NCBI RefSeq assembly: GCF_026914185.1
Contig: NC_070565.1
Location: 4,960,001-5,024,000, forward strand
Source: Puccinia triticina
Taxonomy: Eukaryota > Basidiomycota > Pucciniomycetes > Pucciniales > Pucciniaceae
DNA: 64,000 nucleotides
Direction of reading: 5' to 3'
Part shown: positions 1-11,237 of the stretch, in pieces
Layout: each line of letters starts with the position of its first letter
Numbering within the stretch: position 1 is the stretch's first letter
The notes under the pieces: model-generated
What the model was told of the DNA's origin: nothing
The model's input: the letters and a program-made list of their open reading frames with translations, nothing else
The model's database searches: none
Position numbers and translations under genes: made by a program

Positions 1-1856
1 CTCTCATGTCAGTTCACTTTTTTCACTTGCGTATATTTTTGGGTACCCAGCGACTGACTCCAGCTTGTATTACGCCTCCTTTTCTAGCATCTGTCCAAAG
101 CGTTCGAGAGTTTATTCGGATCAGTAACTTGTTTACCGGGCTGTTTTACCTTGTATCGTCTCCGAACTTCTGAACACAAACCACTACTAGTCAGCAACCA
201 GATCATTGAAGCATATTCTGTCAATCGAGTCGACACACTGTGCGTGTCCTTTCTTCGCCAAAAATTGCTTTGGCGGCATGTAACTAACCTATTGACGAAT
301 GTGGAACTTTGCAGACACATGAAGAATCTGCTACATTTGGGAGAAGATCGATACTTGACGACGCTTCTATTGAAGACCTTTCCGACTTTTAAGACGACGT
401 TCATCCAAGATGCATTTGCGAAAACGATTGCACCCGACGAATGGAAGATCCTGCTCTCGCAACGGCGTAGATGGATTAACTCGACTATCCATAACTTGAC
501 CGAACTTTTGATGATCGAACGTCTTTGTGGTTTTTGTTGTTTCTCCATGAGATTCGTTGTCTTCATCGATCTCTTTTCTACTCTCATCCAGCCCGTCACC
601 GTCGCTTATTTGGCTTATGTAAGTCAATCTACGATTTCAAAACAGAGAGATTAGGTTTTGATTTGATAGTTTTTCTTTGCCCCTGTCAACTTTGTGTGTA
701 GCTCTTGTACTTAGTTGGCTCGAAATCTGGAGTGGTACCGACAACGTCGCTCATCATGATCGCCGCGATATACGGCTTACAAGCCTTGATCTTTGTCTTC
801 CACCGAAAGTTTGAACACATTGGATGGATGTTCTTCTATATCTTAGCAATCCCGATCTTTTCGTTCTTGATCCCGATCTACTCTTTCTGGAAGATGGACG
901 ACTTCAGTTGGGGTAATACTCGTGTCGTCCTTGGTGAGGCTGGGAAGAAGTTAGTTATTCATGACGAAGGCAAGTTCGATCCTAGTTCGATCCCTCTGAA
1001 AACTTGGCAAGAGTACGAGAACGAGTTATGGGAGAGGGTCAGTTTTTTTACCTTTCATCTTCTCTTGATGTATGATTCACAAAAACTCACGCTTGGTTAA
1101 ATTCTTAGGGATCTAATCAGTCCATAGGCTCAATTATTGCTGATAAGCGCAATGCTTCGGCCAAGGAGGCCTCCTTGTACGGTCAAGAGACGAGCTACGA
1201 TCCGCCAGTGATGATGCCATATAGTCGAACCCACTCGCCGGGATTAAACGAACACAACCACGACGCCCGATCGCTCTTATCAGGCTACCAAGGGGGAGGG
1301 GGCAGTATCATGTTGATGCCGCAAGGGAATGTGGGCTATATGGATCCGATGGCTGGGCGGGCGATGTCGGTGCATTCCTTCGGAGGGCCCCAAGCGATGA
1401 TGGTGCCCAACAGAGGCATGAACGACTCGCCTAGTCTGATGGGCTTCATGCCCCCAAATAACGGCATGATGCCCATGGGCATGGGTAGCATGTATGGACC
1501 CGTACCCGGTTTCATGCAGGGTCAGGCGAGCGATAGTCGTAGAGGTAGTGCCGCCGGCTTTCCGATCCCCAGCCGAGGCGGATTACCTTCGGATGAACAG
1601 ATCATTGCGGACATCCAAGCAGGTCAGTTCCCCCCTCCCAACCATCCCGCCTTTTTTTTCTTCAAACCCATGCTTTCAGAGAAAAAATTGACAATTCTGC
1701 TGGCTTGTATCATTCCTCGTTTTAGTCTTGGCGCGAGCCGACCTCAATACGATCACTAAAAAAGGAGTCCGTCAGGAGTTGGAGGCTATGTATAGGACCG
1801 AATTGGGCGATAAGAAGGCCTTTGTTAACCAGGCCATCGAAGACCAATTGGGTTGA
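1..1856 (+). CDS. Class V-type chitin synthase, C-terminal part (gene enters from the left)
   Basis: This is the 3' portion of a membrane chitin synthase, which polymerises UDP-GlcNAc into cell-wall chitin. Exons that keep frame are 1-7, 88-239, 315-618, 702-1037, 1109-1622 and 1726-1856, with introns of 71-103 bp. The QRRRW signature of processive GT2 chitin synthases is at 460-474, preceded by a [12 protein letters not shown] block. Several hydrophobic segments follow ([20 protein letters not shown]; the stretch after [10 protein letters not shown]), then [11 protein letters not shown], which is typical of division 2 enzymes. A Met/Gly/Pro-rich linker leads to a DEK_C-like end ([11 protein letters not shown] ... 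[20 protein letters not shown]). The DEK_C tail is family knowledge for class V-VII enzymes, which usually have an N-terminal myosin-motor-like domain; that part lies outside the window. Intron 240-314 is a multiple of three, so the frame reads through it, but removing it restores the conserved [15 protein letters not shown] junction. I see no lesion. Confidence 0.93.
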
Positions 1857-3508
1857 TTCTTTTCATTTCCCCTCCCTTTCCCCACCTTCTAACCTCTTTT
1901 CAGCTCTTTCTTCTTTCCAAGCTGCTTTGTTCTCGTCGCGTCGTCGTTTCTTCGTCTTCTGGTTGATCGTCTCTTTCTCTCTCATCCTCCTTTGTGCTCT
2001 CTCTTTCTCTTTAGTTCAGCCATCATCCACACACATGTACAGACAATATTCTTTTCTTCCTTTCTCTTTTACTTATAGAACGTGTTAGTTTGTGCGTGTG
2101 TATTACATTGATCTTAGAAAGGGAGAGAAAGCCTCTTTATAACGTTCTTTTTAGCTATTGTTTATGTATGACACAAACAGAAAAATATAATACAAATGAA
2201 GAAGAGTATGTGGATCAAGTTACTCTTGTGCTTTCAAGAAGTATTTAAATTTTAATGAGTATATGTTCCTAAAGTATCATCTCATGTGCATATGTAATTC
2301 AATATTGGTTCAGTTTTTGAATGATGTCTTTTTGTTTCCCTTATTTCTAGTTATATTCTTTCTCATCCTGCAAATCAGCTCAAGTCAGAAACGCATCTTT
2401 ATGGCTAGTGAGACTATGCTGTTGGAGCATCCGGGGACTAATCTCAAATTGCACATTCATCATGCTTGTAAGCATGAACTTCATGTGTTTAGGTGCCAAA
2501 CACATAACATATAGGCACCTAAACACATAACCTCTGACAGCTCGGACCCGCTAATCCCCACCCATGCGGATGGCCAATTGGAATAGTTCTAGAGTCCAAA
2601 AACGTGTGGTGGATACAATTGTCTACCCACTGTACAGGGTAAAAAAATCAGATCTCTAGAAAGGGTGGGGAAGATGATCTGCAGTGCCTTAGCCAGACCT
2701 GATAGGATTTTCAGCTGTAAATGCTGGCTAGCCTGTCAAGGGAAAAGGTGATTAGAAGAGTTGAAAATGAGCACCTGTTTCTATGGAGGAAACAAGATTT
2801 GACAGGGGCCTGATGCCCTTGCAGTGGCAAAGCTGCCTTGTGCTCTAGTTGAATACCAAATTGCACAAAGACATCCAAGAATCAAGAAGGTTTGAGGAGA
2901 AAAGTATGATGTGGCTTGCATGCACTTTTGAATAAAAGGCACTGAGATTTTTCAGCACCCAATAAATAGGTGTAGGTGGATCTGAGAAATGATACCACTC
3001 AAGATTCATCCAAAACTCTGGTGACTTGAGGTTCAAACTTTCACATCTACCAGGGTAGAGGAAATGTACTTGAAAAACCCGATTAGAACAGTCAAATAGG
3101 TTTGTAGATTTGTATATAGCTAAGTAAGCATCAGCCTAACACTTTTATCAACCATTCACTTTGAAACTTGAGATAAGATTTGAAAAATGTGTACATTGAG
3201 CAAGGTATCCAAAAAACTCTAATAAGAGGAAATGGTGACAAATTAATTGTAATGGATCAAGCAAACATTCATGTTGCCATTAAAGCCCGCAATCATGGAC
3301 TCGGGTCATAATCAATCCCATCAGCGCAACTAATCCTACCTGTTAAAAAAATAAGGGTTTCAGAGGTGATTTTTGCTTTAATGGTATTTTGATTGAGCGT
3401 ACGTACCACGGGAGAATCAGCAGTGCAAGAAAGAGTATAAGTATGTGTGCCTGTCGATCTAGGGGTCAGCCACGGCTCCCAGCGAACTTGATCTAACTCG
3501 ATGAATCA
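1857..3508. other. Gene-free stretch: 3' UTR of chitin synthase, then unassigned sequence
   Basis: About the first 300 bases are pyrimidine-rich and probably 3' UTR. The remainder shows no credible ORF. A perfect 15-bp inverted repeat lies at 2483-2497 and 2514-2528. It could be a small hairpin or a transposon remnant. Confidence 0.6.
2483..2528. repeat. 15-bp perfect inverted repeat (hairpin)
   Basis: ATGTGTTTAGGTGCC at 2483-2497 is the exact reverse complement of 2514-2528, with a 16-base spacer. It is not next to a coding stop, so I do not call it a terminator. Confidence 0.7.
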
Positions 3509-4239
3509 TCAGTTCATCATCGCTTTGGGCTTCGCATAATCAGGATACATGAGACTAACTTTCGAGCTTAGCCACTTCTTGGTCATTTTCGCCTTTCCTC
3601 TCTCTGAAAATTTCACCTAGTAGGGAATATCATTCAGCCGGTTTGGTTAAAGAAAATTATGAAAGTTCTGCGCGGTACCTACCACCCTTGTCCCAATAGT
3701 GTCTCTTGAACACATAACTAAATTGTTCACCGCTCGGCGCCACAAAACTGAAATACCATCTGTCAGCCTTCCAAAATCTTGGGTCAATTTCCACCCTAGT
3801 ATGGGTTGCTCCGGCGACGTCAGGCTCGATATAGTAAGATTTGCGCTTGCAAATATCGCCTTGCTGTGGTATGCATAAAACAATGAGTTTGGATAACAAG
3901 GCCAGTTTTCAGGAAGCGATCTGAAGTCGAACTTACCGACTTCAGCTGCAGTAGAGGGTTAGAATTTCGATTCATGACCACAGTTGAGGAGATGCCGTTT
4001 TTGTAATCTCGCATGACCTTATCAAAGAGGAAAGCGACAGAACCGTCTGGGTTGTGAACTGGAAGGGAGCCATTCGAGTAATCCAGCCCTTGCCTCATTA
4101 TGTAAATATTCGTAAAGGTACCATGCTCGTGGTGTCTGCGTACAAGCTCGGAGGGCGAGGGCGAGGAGGTTTGCGTCGTAAAAGCAGAGACCACTAATAG
4201 GCTGGCCATACCAGCGGCAAATATATCGAGCAATCGCAT
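3509..4239 (-). CDS. Small secreted protein with LURP-one/Tubby-like pattern, three exons
   Basis: Three minus-strand exons join in frame: 4239-3937, 3863-3683 and 3603-3509, giving about 192 aa. Donors are GTAAGT and GTAGGT; acceptors are ACAG and TCAG. The N-terminus (MRLLDIFAAGMASLLVVSAFT) is a short charged start plus a hydrophobic core, as in a signal peptide, so the product is probably exported. The body contains YIMRQGLDYSNGSLPVHNPDGS, an alternating beta-rich segment with VVMNRNSNPLLQL, and later ATHTRVEIDPRFWKADRWYF. This resembles the beginning and strand pattern of LURP-one-related (Tubby C-terminal-like) domains; the assignment rests on pattern only. The mature part has a single Cys, unlike Cys-rich effectors. 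The C-terminus is basic. Rust fungi export many such small proteins, so an effector role is possible but not shown. Confidence 0.72.
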
Positions 4240-4601
4240 TTTGATCTTCAGTCCGAGAAAAAGTGGGGGCTGCTAGTCAAGATGTGATGCCGCCCAGTCC
4301 CGGTTTAATAGGCTCACTGTCGAAAGCTGAGGCTTCGTTCGACGTCGCACATGCACATACTGAGCCCATGAGCAGTGTGGAAATACTGGAGGTGAAACTT
4401 TCCCAACAAAGAATCCAGGCTCGAACTTGTCGCAAGTCACTCATTCCGGAGTGCTCGGCCTACGCGTACCGGTATGTGTAAAGAACGCGCCAAACTTTAT
4501 GGCCTTTTCCTTTGGACGAAACTAAAACTTTACTTTTATTTTACTATGTGGATAAACAAAGATAACAAAATAAGTCTCTTGAGGGAAAGGAAAACAACGT
4601 A
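4240..4601. other. Upstream region of the secreted-protein gene
   Basis: This holds the 5' flank of the minus-strand gene starting at 4239. The 72-codon plus-strand frame at 4263-4481 has no recognisable content. I see no clear TATA box. Confidence 0.5.
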
Positions 4602-4987
4602 GGCCCCGTTTGGAGCCAATATAAATATAGGTGATATAATCATTTGTAAATTCAATAAAAAATACAAAACTCAACATAAAGAATCCAATTTTTTTTTGTA
4701 GGAAACCTACAGTACTGGTCTCATCAACTATGAAGTCAGATTTAACTGATTCAGCCATCTTCAGCACCATAATACCATTATATTGCTTTGTTTTGGTCAA
4801 AAGCAATATAATGGTACTACAGTACTGAATATGGCTGAATCAGTTGAATCTGACTTCACAATTGAAGAGACCAGTATTGTAGGTTGCCTAGAAAAAATAT
4901 TTGGAGGCTTTATGTTGAATTTTGTAGTTTTCATTGAATTAACCAATGATTATATCACCTACATTTATATTGGCTCCAAACAAAGCC
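4602..4987. mobile_element. 386-bp foldback MITE with 3-bp TSD GTA
   Basis: The two halves are near-perfect inverted copies meeting at about 4800. The termini are GGCCCCGTTTGGAGCCAAT and its degenerate complement ending at 4987. GTA flanks both sides (4599-4601 and 4988-4990). A 3-bp duplication and a GGCC..GTTTGG terminus fit PIF/Harbinger (Tourist-like) MITEs, although GTA is not the usual TWA target. The short frames inside mirror each other and are not genes. Confidence 0.82.
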
Positions 4988-5412
4988 GTAACACTTCATA
5001 GTATTTATAAAGAATGAAAATAAATTTTAATGAGAGAATTTCTAGACATCATTTTTCATGTTTTTATAACAACCATACAATAACTTATCAATGATCCGTA
5101 ATGATAGAAAAGGATCCGTATGAAATCCCAACCCGTAACCAGAGAATTTACATAGAATTTACAATTGTTTTAATATGTTTTTATTTTTATTTTTGTACTT
5201 TTTTTGTTTGTTTCTGACTTGAGTTTGACAGTATGCATACACTTCAACGCTTTCCCGCGAGGGATATCCGGTACACAATCCGGGATATCTGGTGAGGGAA
5301 TTTGGATCGCACCAGATATTTGAGATGCGAGGTTCCCAAGCCTCCGAGTATTGTCGGATAGTGCAATATCCGCGGGTATGTCTGGTTCCTGCATTCTTAA
5401 TGGCAGACTCCT

Positions 5413-5500
5413 TAGGGGATGGCAATTGGGCGGGCCCGCCAATGGGCCGCCAAACCCAGCCGGGTTCAGGCCAGGTTTGGGTTGGATATCAGGGGAAATC
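5413..5500 (+). repeat. hAT-family left terminus fragment
   Basis: TTAGGGGATGGCAATTGGGC followed by a GGCCCGCCAATGGGCC-rich subterminal stretch matches the ends of the hAT element at 12856-13870 and the fragments near 15090 and 32346. No matching right end is visible nearby. Confidence 0.55.
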
Positions 5501-5660
5501 TGCAATGTTAGCCCCAGGGTAAAGTGCACCGCTCCTACTGCTGCTCTAAGGCTGAATTCAGCAATCTACCGCTGATTCTTGCCGCTGATCAGCAACAGCA
5601 GCGCCAAAAGAAGCGCGCTGGCAATAAGCGCATGTAGCGCAGCGGAAAGACCGCTGGATG

Positions 5661-5742
5661 GCTAACCTAACTAAGCCTCTCAAACAGAGGGGGGGGGGGG
5701 GGGGGGGCACGTCCCAAAGAGACTCTCTGTAGGAGAGGCTTA
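5661..5742. repeat. GC-rich hairpin module, copy 1
   Basis: CTAACCTAACTAAGCCTCTC ... GAGAGGCTTA. The arms are complementary, with a G-run and GC-rich centre. It is related to copies at 6257, 42216, 43211, 44767, 49041 and 49547. Confidence 0.55.
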
Positions 5743-6256
5743 TGACTTATGTCATACTTTTTGCCTGAGAGTTTGGGGCTTTTGTGGCTTTTTATGCCCT
5801 TTTTTCCTTTTGTCCTCCACACAGCAAAAACTGACAAGCCTCTGATGAAGCCCTGAAGGGTCAAGATAGCTCACCATCTTGGCTTCATATCCATGTCCTC
5901 ATAATGAGGATTGGATGCATGAGCTGGATTGGCCGAGGCATATTGACCAGAGCTCGGAGAGCTTGGATCCTGTGGAATTGAATTGAATGAGCATACTGTT
6001 TTCCGAGGTCAGTTCAATCCACATATGTCATACAGCCCAGAATACCCCAAAGACCATAAGTTTGGAGGGTCATGGGAGGAGAACGCTTAGACTCCCAGAG
6101 ACTTGTGTAGCGGCAAAAGATAGGGAAGAGTGAGATGAGTTTCATGATCCAAAGGGCATGCCTGGGGCCCTTTGGGAACAGGGTCAAAATTTGAATGGCA
6201 CAAAACACCCACCAAAAGGCCTCAAACCCTCAGGCCAAAAAGTGGACATTAGTCCC

Positions 6257-6355
6257 AAGTCCCTCCTTCGGAGGTCACGCTTTGCGCAAGGGCGCTTCGC
6301 GCCATCCCAGGCTGTACCAGGGCCCTCTGAAGTGGGGGACTTGTGTTAAGTTAGG
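6257..6355. repeat. GC-rich hairpin module, copy 2
   Basis: AAGTCCCTCC ... GGGGGACTTGTGTTAAGTTAGG. The centre holds a GCGCAAGGGCGCTTCGCGCC palindrome. The tail GACTTGTGTTAAGTTAGG is repeated almost exactly at 43278-43295. Confidence 0.6.
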
Positions 6356-8334
6356 ATGGATGGCTGGCTGCAGCTGACCGCTCATTTTTCTCCACCCCAC
6401 TAGGCAATGACTAGTACTACTGCCGCCGCAGCAGCGGGGTGCAGCGCATTGACACCCAGTTTTTTGATTGGATGAGGGTTCACGTTTTAAAAAAAGCAAT
6501 GCTGATTTTGTCTGCTCATGCACCTGTGAGTAAGGTTTATGCCTTGCAGATTGCTTCCAAAGGGGAGCTGCCCAGCCAAACCTTTTTGCTTTCTCATGAT
6601 TTTCAAAAGCTGCATCTGCTGGTTTTGGTTGCTGATTTTCGAAATCAGTCTTACATGAACCCCCCTATTTATATCACCATTCACCCAATCAACCTCCCTA
6701 CCACCCCTCCGCCCCCCATTAGACCTCACCCGTTCCTTATAACCATGTTGGGGCGCAGAAAAATCAGCGCACTGACGCTGAAAAAGCGGCCGGCAATCAT
6801 TCAGCGGGGTTTCCGCTGCGCTGCCGCTGTTTTCAGCAGATTTTCTGCTGAAAAGGGCATTAGCACATTGGTTTACCACTGATTGGCCGCTGGTTTAAGC
6901 GCGCTGAAACTTGAATGTTTTTTACAGTGATTTTAATCAGCGGTTAGCATAGCGCAGCGCTCCCAAAAACCACTTAGCTTACCGCTTTGCTGTGCTTTGT
7001 GCAGCACATTGGTTTCACCATGAGTCAGCCCAACCTAACTCGGTCTGCACAGGCGGGAAACAGGAGAAAGCAGCAGAGCTTTCCACACCAGTGAGCAGGA
7101 GCAAGCAGCAGAGCTGTCCACACCAGTGGAGGCATATGCCTTCTGTCAAAATTCCTGCATGATGAGTTTTTTGATTTGGGCTAAAAACCCTCTATTTTGC
7201 CATTCTCACACACTGTAGCCACTTTGTGGTTCACATCCAACCACTTTTCACAGAAAATGAAGGCCTGCTTCTTGTCATTTTTTTGGTGTTATGTAGTATT
7301 TTTTTCATCACTGCTCATTATTTTTATAATGATTTTTGAAGTATATATGTAGAATAAGGATGCCACCCAGACCTGGGGAATCCGGCACTACCCAATTGGA
7401 TGTTGGCAGATTTCTGTATACATACGGCATCTGGCCCGGTGGAAAGTAGGCCTAATTGGCCTCAAAGTGAGCAACTGGACCCTTTAAGGATCCAACTAGA
7501 GGCCAAGGCGGCTTTGCCGCTGCAGGTGTGTGGTACATCCAATGGCCAACTCCCTTGTTTTTGCCTCCTAGAGAATTTGTAAATTGATGTCAATGCTCCT
7601 TATCCCTGCTTCAGAATTCCACTTACTTAATCTGTGCTGGCACACCCTACCCATGACTACTGGAAATACAGCCAACCATCATTTGAATTGTATCTTCATA
7701 TAGAAATTGTAACATGTGTGATCCTATAAATGATGGTAGCAAACTTGTTACATCAATAATGAATATTGGAGTGTCTGTTATACTTGATCAAACTCAAAGG
7801 AGAGGTTAAGTATCTTTGTACTCCATCAGAATCACAGTAGCCTGTTTCTCCACTGTTGATTGTATACTTTCCTTCCAATAATCATCTAATTCACTCCCAT
7901 GATTTTATGGATTTAATATAGCTACTCAAAATTCTTTGTTGCTGTGTTGCTGTGTTAACCATCCCATAGAACAAAGTCACAGATGACTTGACAATTCCTT
8001 AGGAGAATCTCACTTCAACTCCAGCAGACCTTGAGCCATTTTTCAGATTCTGCTAGAAGGGTACTGTCTTTAATTTAATTTGTTTTTCCTGATTTTTGTC
8101 AATGTTGATTGAGTGGATCTTGTGGAAGGAGAAAGAAATACAGAACCAGCAAATATACATCAATTAAAGGCTCATCAGAGTATACATGGAAATTTTGATT
8201 AACACTTATCATTACTAATGTGTTATGAAAGGCACCATTATGATCAAATTGTTAGCTGCATAATGTTTACTTGAAATCTGATATCTTTCAAAGATTTTAT
8301 CATTATTTCTGTCAGACAAAAACTCTACATTGGA

Positions 8335-9332
8335 TCAGGAGCGGGAACTGTGCAATTGGGAGGTTGGCCAAATGTCCAGTAATGGAGGCCCGAGGCAACA
8401 TAGATTGTGTGTGTCAACTTCACTAGTTTCGGCCTTGTTCTTTTTCTCCACCTCTTGTTTGGCTTTCAATTTGGCCTCCTCCTTTTCTTTGATCTGTTTG
8501 GCAGAGAGGGTTGGAGGTGTGGTGGCCGAGGCATTGAGACCCTTGCGTTTTGCCTCTCTTGCCAAACATTCCTCCATCTTGAATCGTTTCATCCGTAGAT
8601 TGAGGGACAAGGCCGTCTTGACAGGATTCCGTTGTCTTGTGTTGTCTTCTTTCCTATGGTGTTCGCGCTCAGACCGGTTCTTGTTTTCAATTTGTTGCTT
8701 TTCAGCTTGTCTGAATTGGAATGAAGTGATCAGAGGTGGACTCAGTCACAAATACCCGGCCTGGTTATTCGGTTTAATGAAAGGATCAACTGACAAGTCA
8801 GAGCCTTCATTAGCGTTTGTATCCTTCCATTCAAAGCTGCTTCAGCTATCGAACTTAAGCCAAAAGTCATACAAGTTTTTGAACTCCTCTCGAGTGCTGT
8901 TAATTTTGCCGATGAAAGGAACAGGTTGATTGATATTGAATCAAGCCTCTCGTTCAAACGCAAGGCAATAGAGCTGAAAAAAGGGTCCAGGGCTTGCGTT
9001 CACCTCCTCAATCTCCATCATCAATTTCTTATAAATTGATTGAGTCAAATTGTCAGCACTTCACCGGGTCTGATGATGTCTCGTAGGCTGGTATAGTGGT
9101 CTGATTTGAGTAGGTGTTGGTTCAAAAATAACAGAAAAAAGAAAATTTGTACGGCACCTTTAGAAATGCACTTCAAAAGCTGTCATCGTTTGTGTTGCCT
9201 GCTCGTCCAGGTTTCTTGTTGGGATGATGGCGCGAGACTTTCTTTCGGTAAGCACACTTGATTTGATCAGGGGTAGCTTTCCAACGCAACAAAGATAATC
9301 CTAAAACAGCATATTGGTCTTGGTTCTACAGC
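8335..9332 (-). pseudogene. Decayed zuotin-like (ribosome-associated J-protein) pseudogene
   Basis: Read on the minus strand, broken frames recover the order of a zuotin: a J domain beginning at 9319 ([25 protein letters not shown]), a degraded DPVK..QFDSI segment, GKINSTREEFKNLYDFWLKF, then a basic helical stretch (ENKNRSEREHHRKEDNTRQR; ALSLNLRMKRFKMEECLARE) ending near 8410. Zuotin recruits Hsp70 to the ribosome exit tunnel. Lesions include the catalytic HPD motif changed to HPN (9226-9218), a frame loss near 9167, and in-frame TGA codons, one at 8844-8842. Several lesions are C-to-T or G-to-A at former CpG sites. An intron acceptor TAG still precedes the J domain. No N-terminal exon could be joined. 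Identification is confident; loss of function is clear. Confidence 0.85.
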
Positions 9333-10072
9333 GGAGGAAGTTGGAAAAATCAGACATAAGCCTTGATAAAGTAAGTTCAAGATCAGCCAGACTTGGTCTT
9401 ACCTTCCAATCACGTGGATGGAGCTCAAGCAGGTATCTTCTTTCAGGCTCCTTTCGGACTCAATCATCCACTTCATCACCAAGATAATCAGTTGAGCCGT
9501 TCTTGGCAGCTTCTAGTTCCTTCAGGCTCAGGGACGAGCAGGTCAGGGAGGTCGAGGGCGGGGGAGAATTGCGTCGGAGGTGGAAGAGAAGGTGTCGCCA
9601 GATCCCAAGCCCTTGGAGTTGGACACCTCGGGGAGGGTGTTGGCGCCGATGGCGATCTCGTCGGAGCCTTTGGCGCGGCTCAGACGGCTATCCGTTTGGG
9701 TCTGATAGCCTTCAAAGAGGGCTGCTGGAGGCAAGGGCTGGTCCGGGAGCGAAGGCGGGTGGGGCGCAAGAACGGACTCCAGAGGCTGGACCGGAGCCTC
9801 GTCGGGGGGGGGGGGGGGGGGGGGGGGGGACCAACAGAGCTGGGGCCGATGACAGGCGACCTGGTAGCGGGCGAAAGCAGGCCGACGAAAGGCGTGTGGG
9901 AGCGCGAATTAGAGCGGCTGAAGCTGGGCCGGTCGGCCAGCGGCAAGGTGTTGGACATCGTCGAGTTGGCCGCCGAGAACGGGTCGTCCTCGGCCTCGTC
10001 CACCGTCCCCCAATTGGCTGGGCTGAGCTCAGATGGCCCAGACTCTGGTCTACCAGCCCGCTGTTCTCGGCC
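9333..10072. other. Low-confidence GC-rich region with long G run
   Basis: A minus-strand frame (10129-9680) reads as Ser/Pro-rich disordered protein (DDPFSAANSTMSNTLPLADR) up to the 26-base G run at 9804-9829. Another frame (9734-9543) continues plausibly beyond it (EGYQTQTDSRLSRAKGSDEI). It could be the remains of an N-terminal exon of some gene broken at the homopolymer. I do not recognise it, and it is cut by the TRIM insertion at 10073. Confidence 0.3.
9804..9829. repeat. 26-base poly-G tract
   Basis: Uninterrupted G run at 9804-9829. Tracts like this are prone to assembly error and can explain the frame break seen across it. Confidence 0.9.
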
Positions 10073-10077
10073 GTCAG

Positions 10078-11154
10078 TGTCAGGTTGTGGTCCTGCTACT
10101 CTTAGCTTTATCATACCTGCTGGTGTCACTCATTCATGACCTGTCATTTACAGGTCTTACCCTCAATTAGGGATCTTCATGTGACACCAGTGGATGTTCC
10201 TTAACCCACCTGCAGCCATTCATATCCAAGCGTCCTTACACTGCAGGCATCTCGATGTCGCTGCGGACCGCAGCAACATCTGACGATTCAGTGGGGATTT
10301 GACCCCCGCGCGGCAAGTATTGCAGCAACACTTGGCCGGCTGTCCATCAGCCGGCCACCGGGGTATGTACACACAACGCACCTCTCGATGGCCAGCACAA
10401 CAACCGGTCACCAAGAGGAGTACGCACTCCTCTCGATGGCTGGCCCAAGGACCGGCCATCAGGAGGAGTCCTTGTGCCAGCCGTTGAGAGTTGTCCACAC
10501 TCCTCTCGATGACCAGCATAACAACTGGTCATTGGGAGGAGGAGTCCACACTCCTCTCAATGATCAGCACAAGGACCGGTCATCGGGAGGAGGAATACAT
10601 ACTCCTCTCAATGCCAAGACAGGCCGGCGTCGAGAGGAGTACATGCACCTCGATGCCCGGTCTGTGCCGTCCATCAAGGGAAGTGTGTATGTACTCCTCC
10701 CAATGACCGGGCCTTGGGCCAGCCATTGAGAGGAGTGCGTACTCCTCTCGGTGACCGGTCGTTGTGCCGGCCATCAAGAGGTGTCTGTACTCCTCTTGAC
10801 GCCGGTGTGTGCTGGCATCAAGAGGAGTGTGGACTCCTCCCAATTACCGGTCCATGAGCTGGTCACCAAGAGGAGTGAGAGGAGTGTGTAATCCTCTTGA
10901 TGGCCGGCACAAGGACCGGTCATCAAGAGGTTGTTATGTATGTATTGGTGGCCGGCTGTCCAAAGGCAAATCAGCCGGCCAGATGTCGCTGCAGCTGACG
11001 CTGCATTCTGATATGCAGCGTCATGATGTCGCTGTGGCCCGCAGCGAAAGCGAGATGCCCGCAGTGTTAGTACAGTGGTTAGTACACTTGACATGGATAT
11101 AAGAGACATGGTTTCAACTCCCATAGGACACATAATATTTTATGGAGTTTTACA
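10078..11154. repeat. TRIM left LTR, split by a nested insertion
   Basis: The LTR sequence occupies 10078-10238 and 11070-11154. It totals 246 bp once the nested element 10239-11066 and one TTA copy are removed, the same length as the right LTR. Confidence 0.9.
10239..11066. mobile_element. 828-bp CACTA-like foldback element, TSD TTA
   Basis: The ends are CACTGCAGGCATCTCG and the complement of CACTGCGGGCATCTCG; TTA flanks at 10236-10238 and 11067-11069. The interior is a tandem array of imperfect hairpins of about 50-60 bp built from ACTCCTCTC..GATGGCCGG and its complement. Subterminal GCAGCGACATC-type repeats sit near both ends. A CAC-starting terminus and 3-bp TSD fit the CACTA (CMC) superfamily. 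It has no coding capacity. The unoccupied target is preserved next door in the right LTR (11396-11399). Confidence 0.88.
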
Positions 11155-11180
11155 GGTTATGAGCCCAGCGCTACTGCGTG
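11155..11180. promoter_or_regulatory. Primer binding site matching a half tRNA-Met
   Basis: GGTTATGAGCCCAGCGCTAC directly follows the left LTR. Its complement contains GGGCTCATAACC, the anticodon region of methionine tRNAs, and reads back into the D arm. Confidence 0.7.
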
Positions 11181-11237
11181 ATACCTAGGATATTATGGAG
11201 TCTTGGTATGATAAACCCCTTTCATAGAACGGGGGGC

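Larger units (their letters stand above)
4991..8334. other. Gene-free repeat-rich stretch
   Basis: No gene is supported. Visible parts are a hAT-type terminal fragment near 5413-5500, a GC-rich hairpin module at 5661-5742 with a 19-base G run, and a second module at 6257-6355. A GCTGAAA/CAGCGC-rich block lies at 6755-7020. A tandem duplication of about 35 bp (AGCAGCAGAGCT..TCCACACCAGTG) is at 7055-7125. Positions 7130-8330 are AT-rich without recognised structure. Confidence 0.6.

Noticed and set aside
151..654. Chitin synthase exon read as a single uninterrupted frame
   Set aside because: Positions 240-314 are a 75-base intron; keeping it breaks the conserved [14 protein letters not shown] block.
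9393..10139. 248-codon plus-strand frame
   Set aside because: It depends on a poly-Gly stretch from the 26-base G run and runs into the TRIM LTR. The minus strand looks more protein-like.
10388..10729. Overlapping frames in the 10.2-11.1 kb and 35.7-36.3 kb arrays
   Set aside because: They are translations of the hairpin minisatellite of the CACTA-like element; similar frames appear on both strands.
10400..10950. CRISPR-like array
   Set aside because: The units are imperfect hairpins without unique spacers, inside a eukaryotic transposon.
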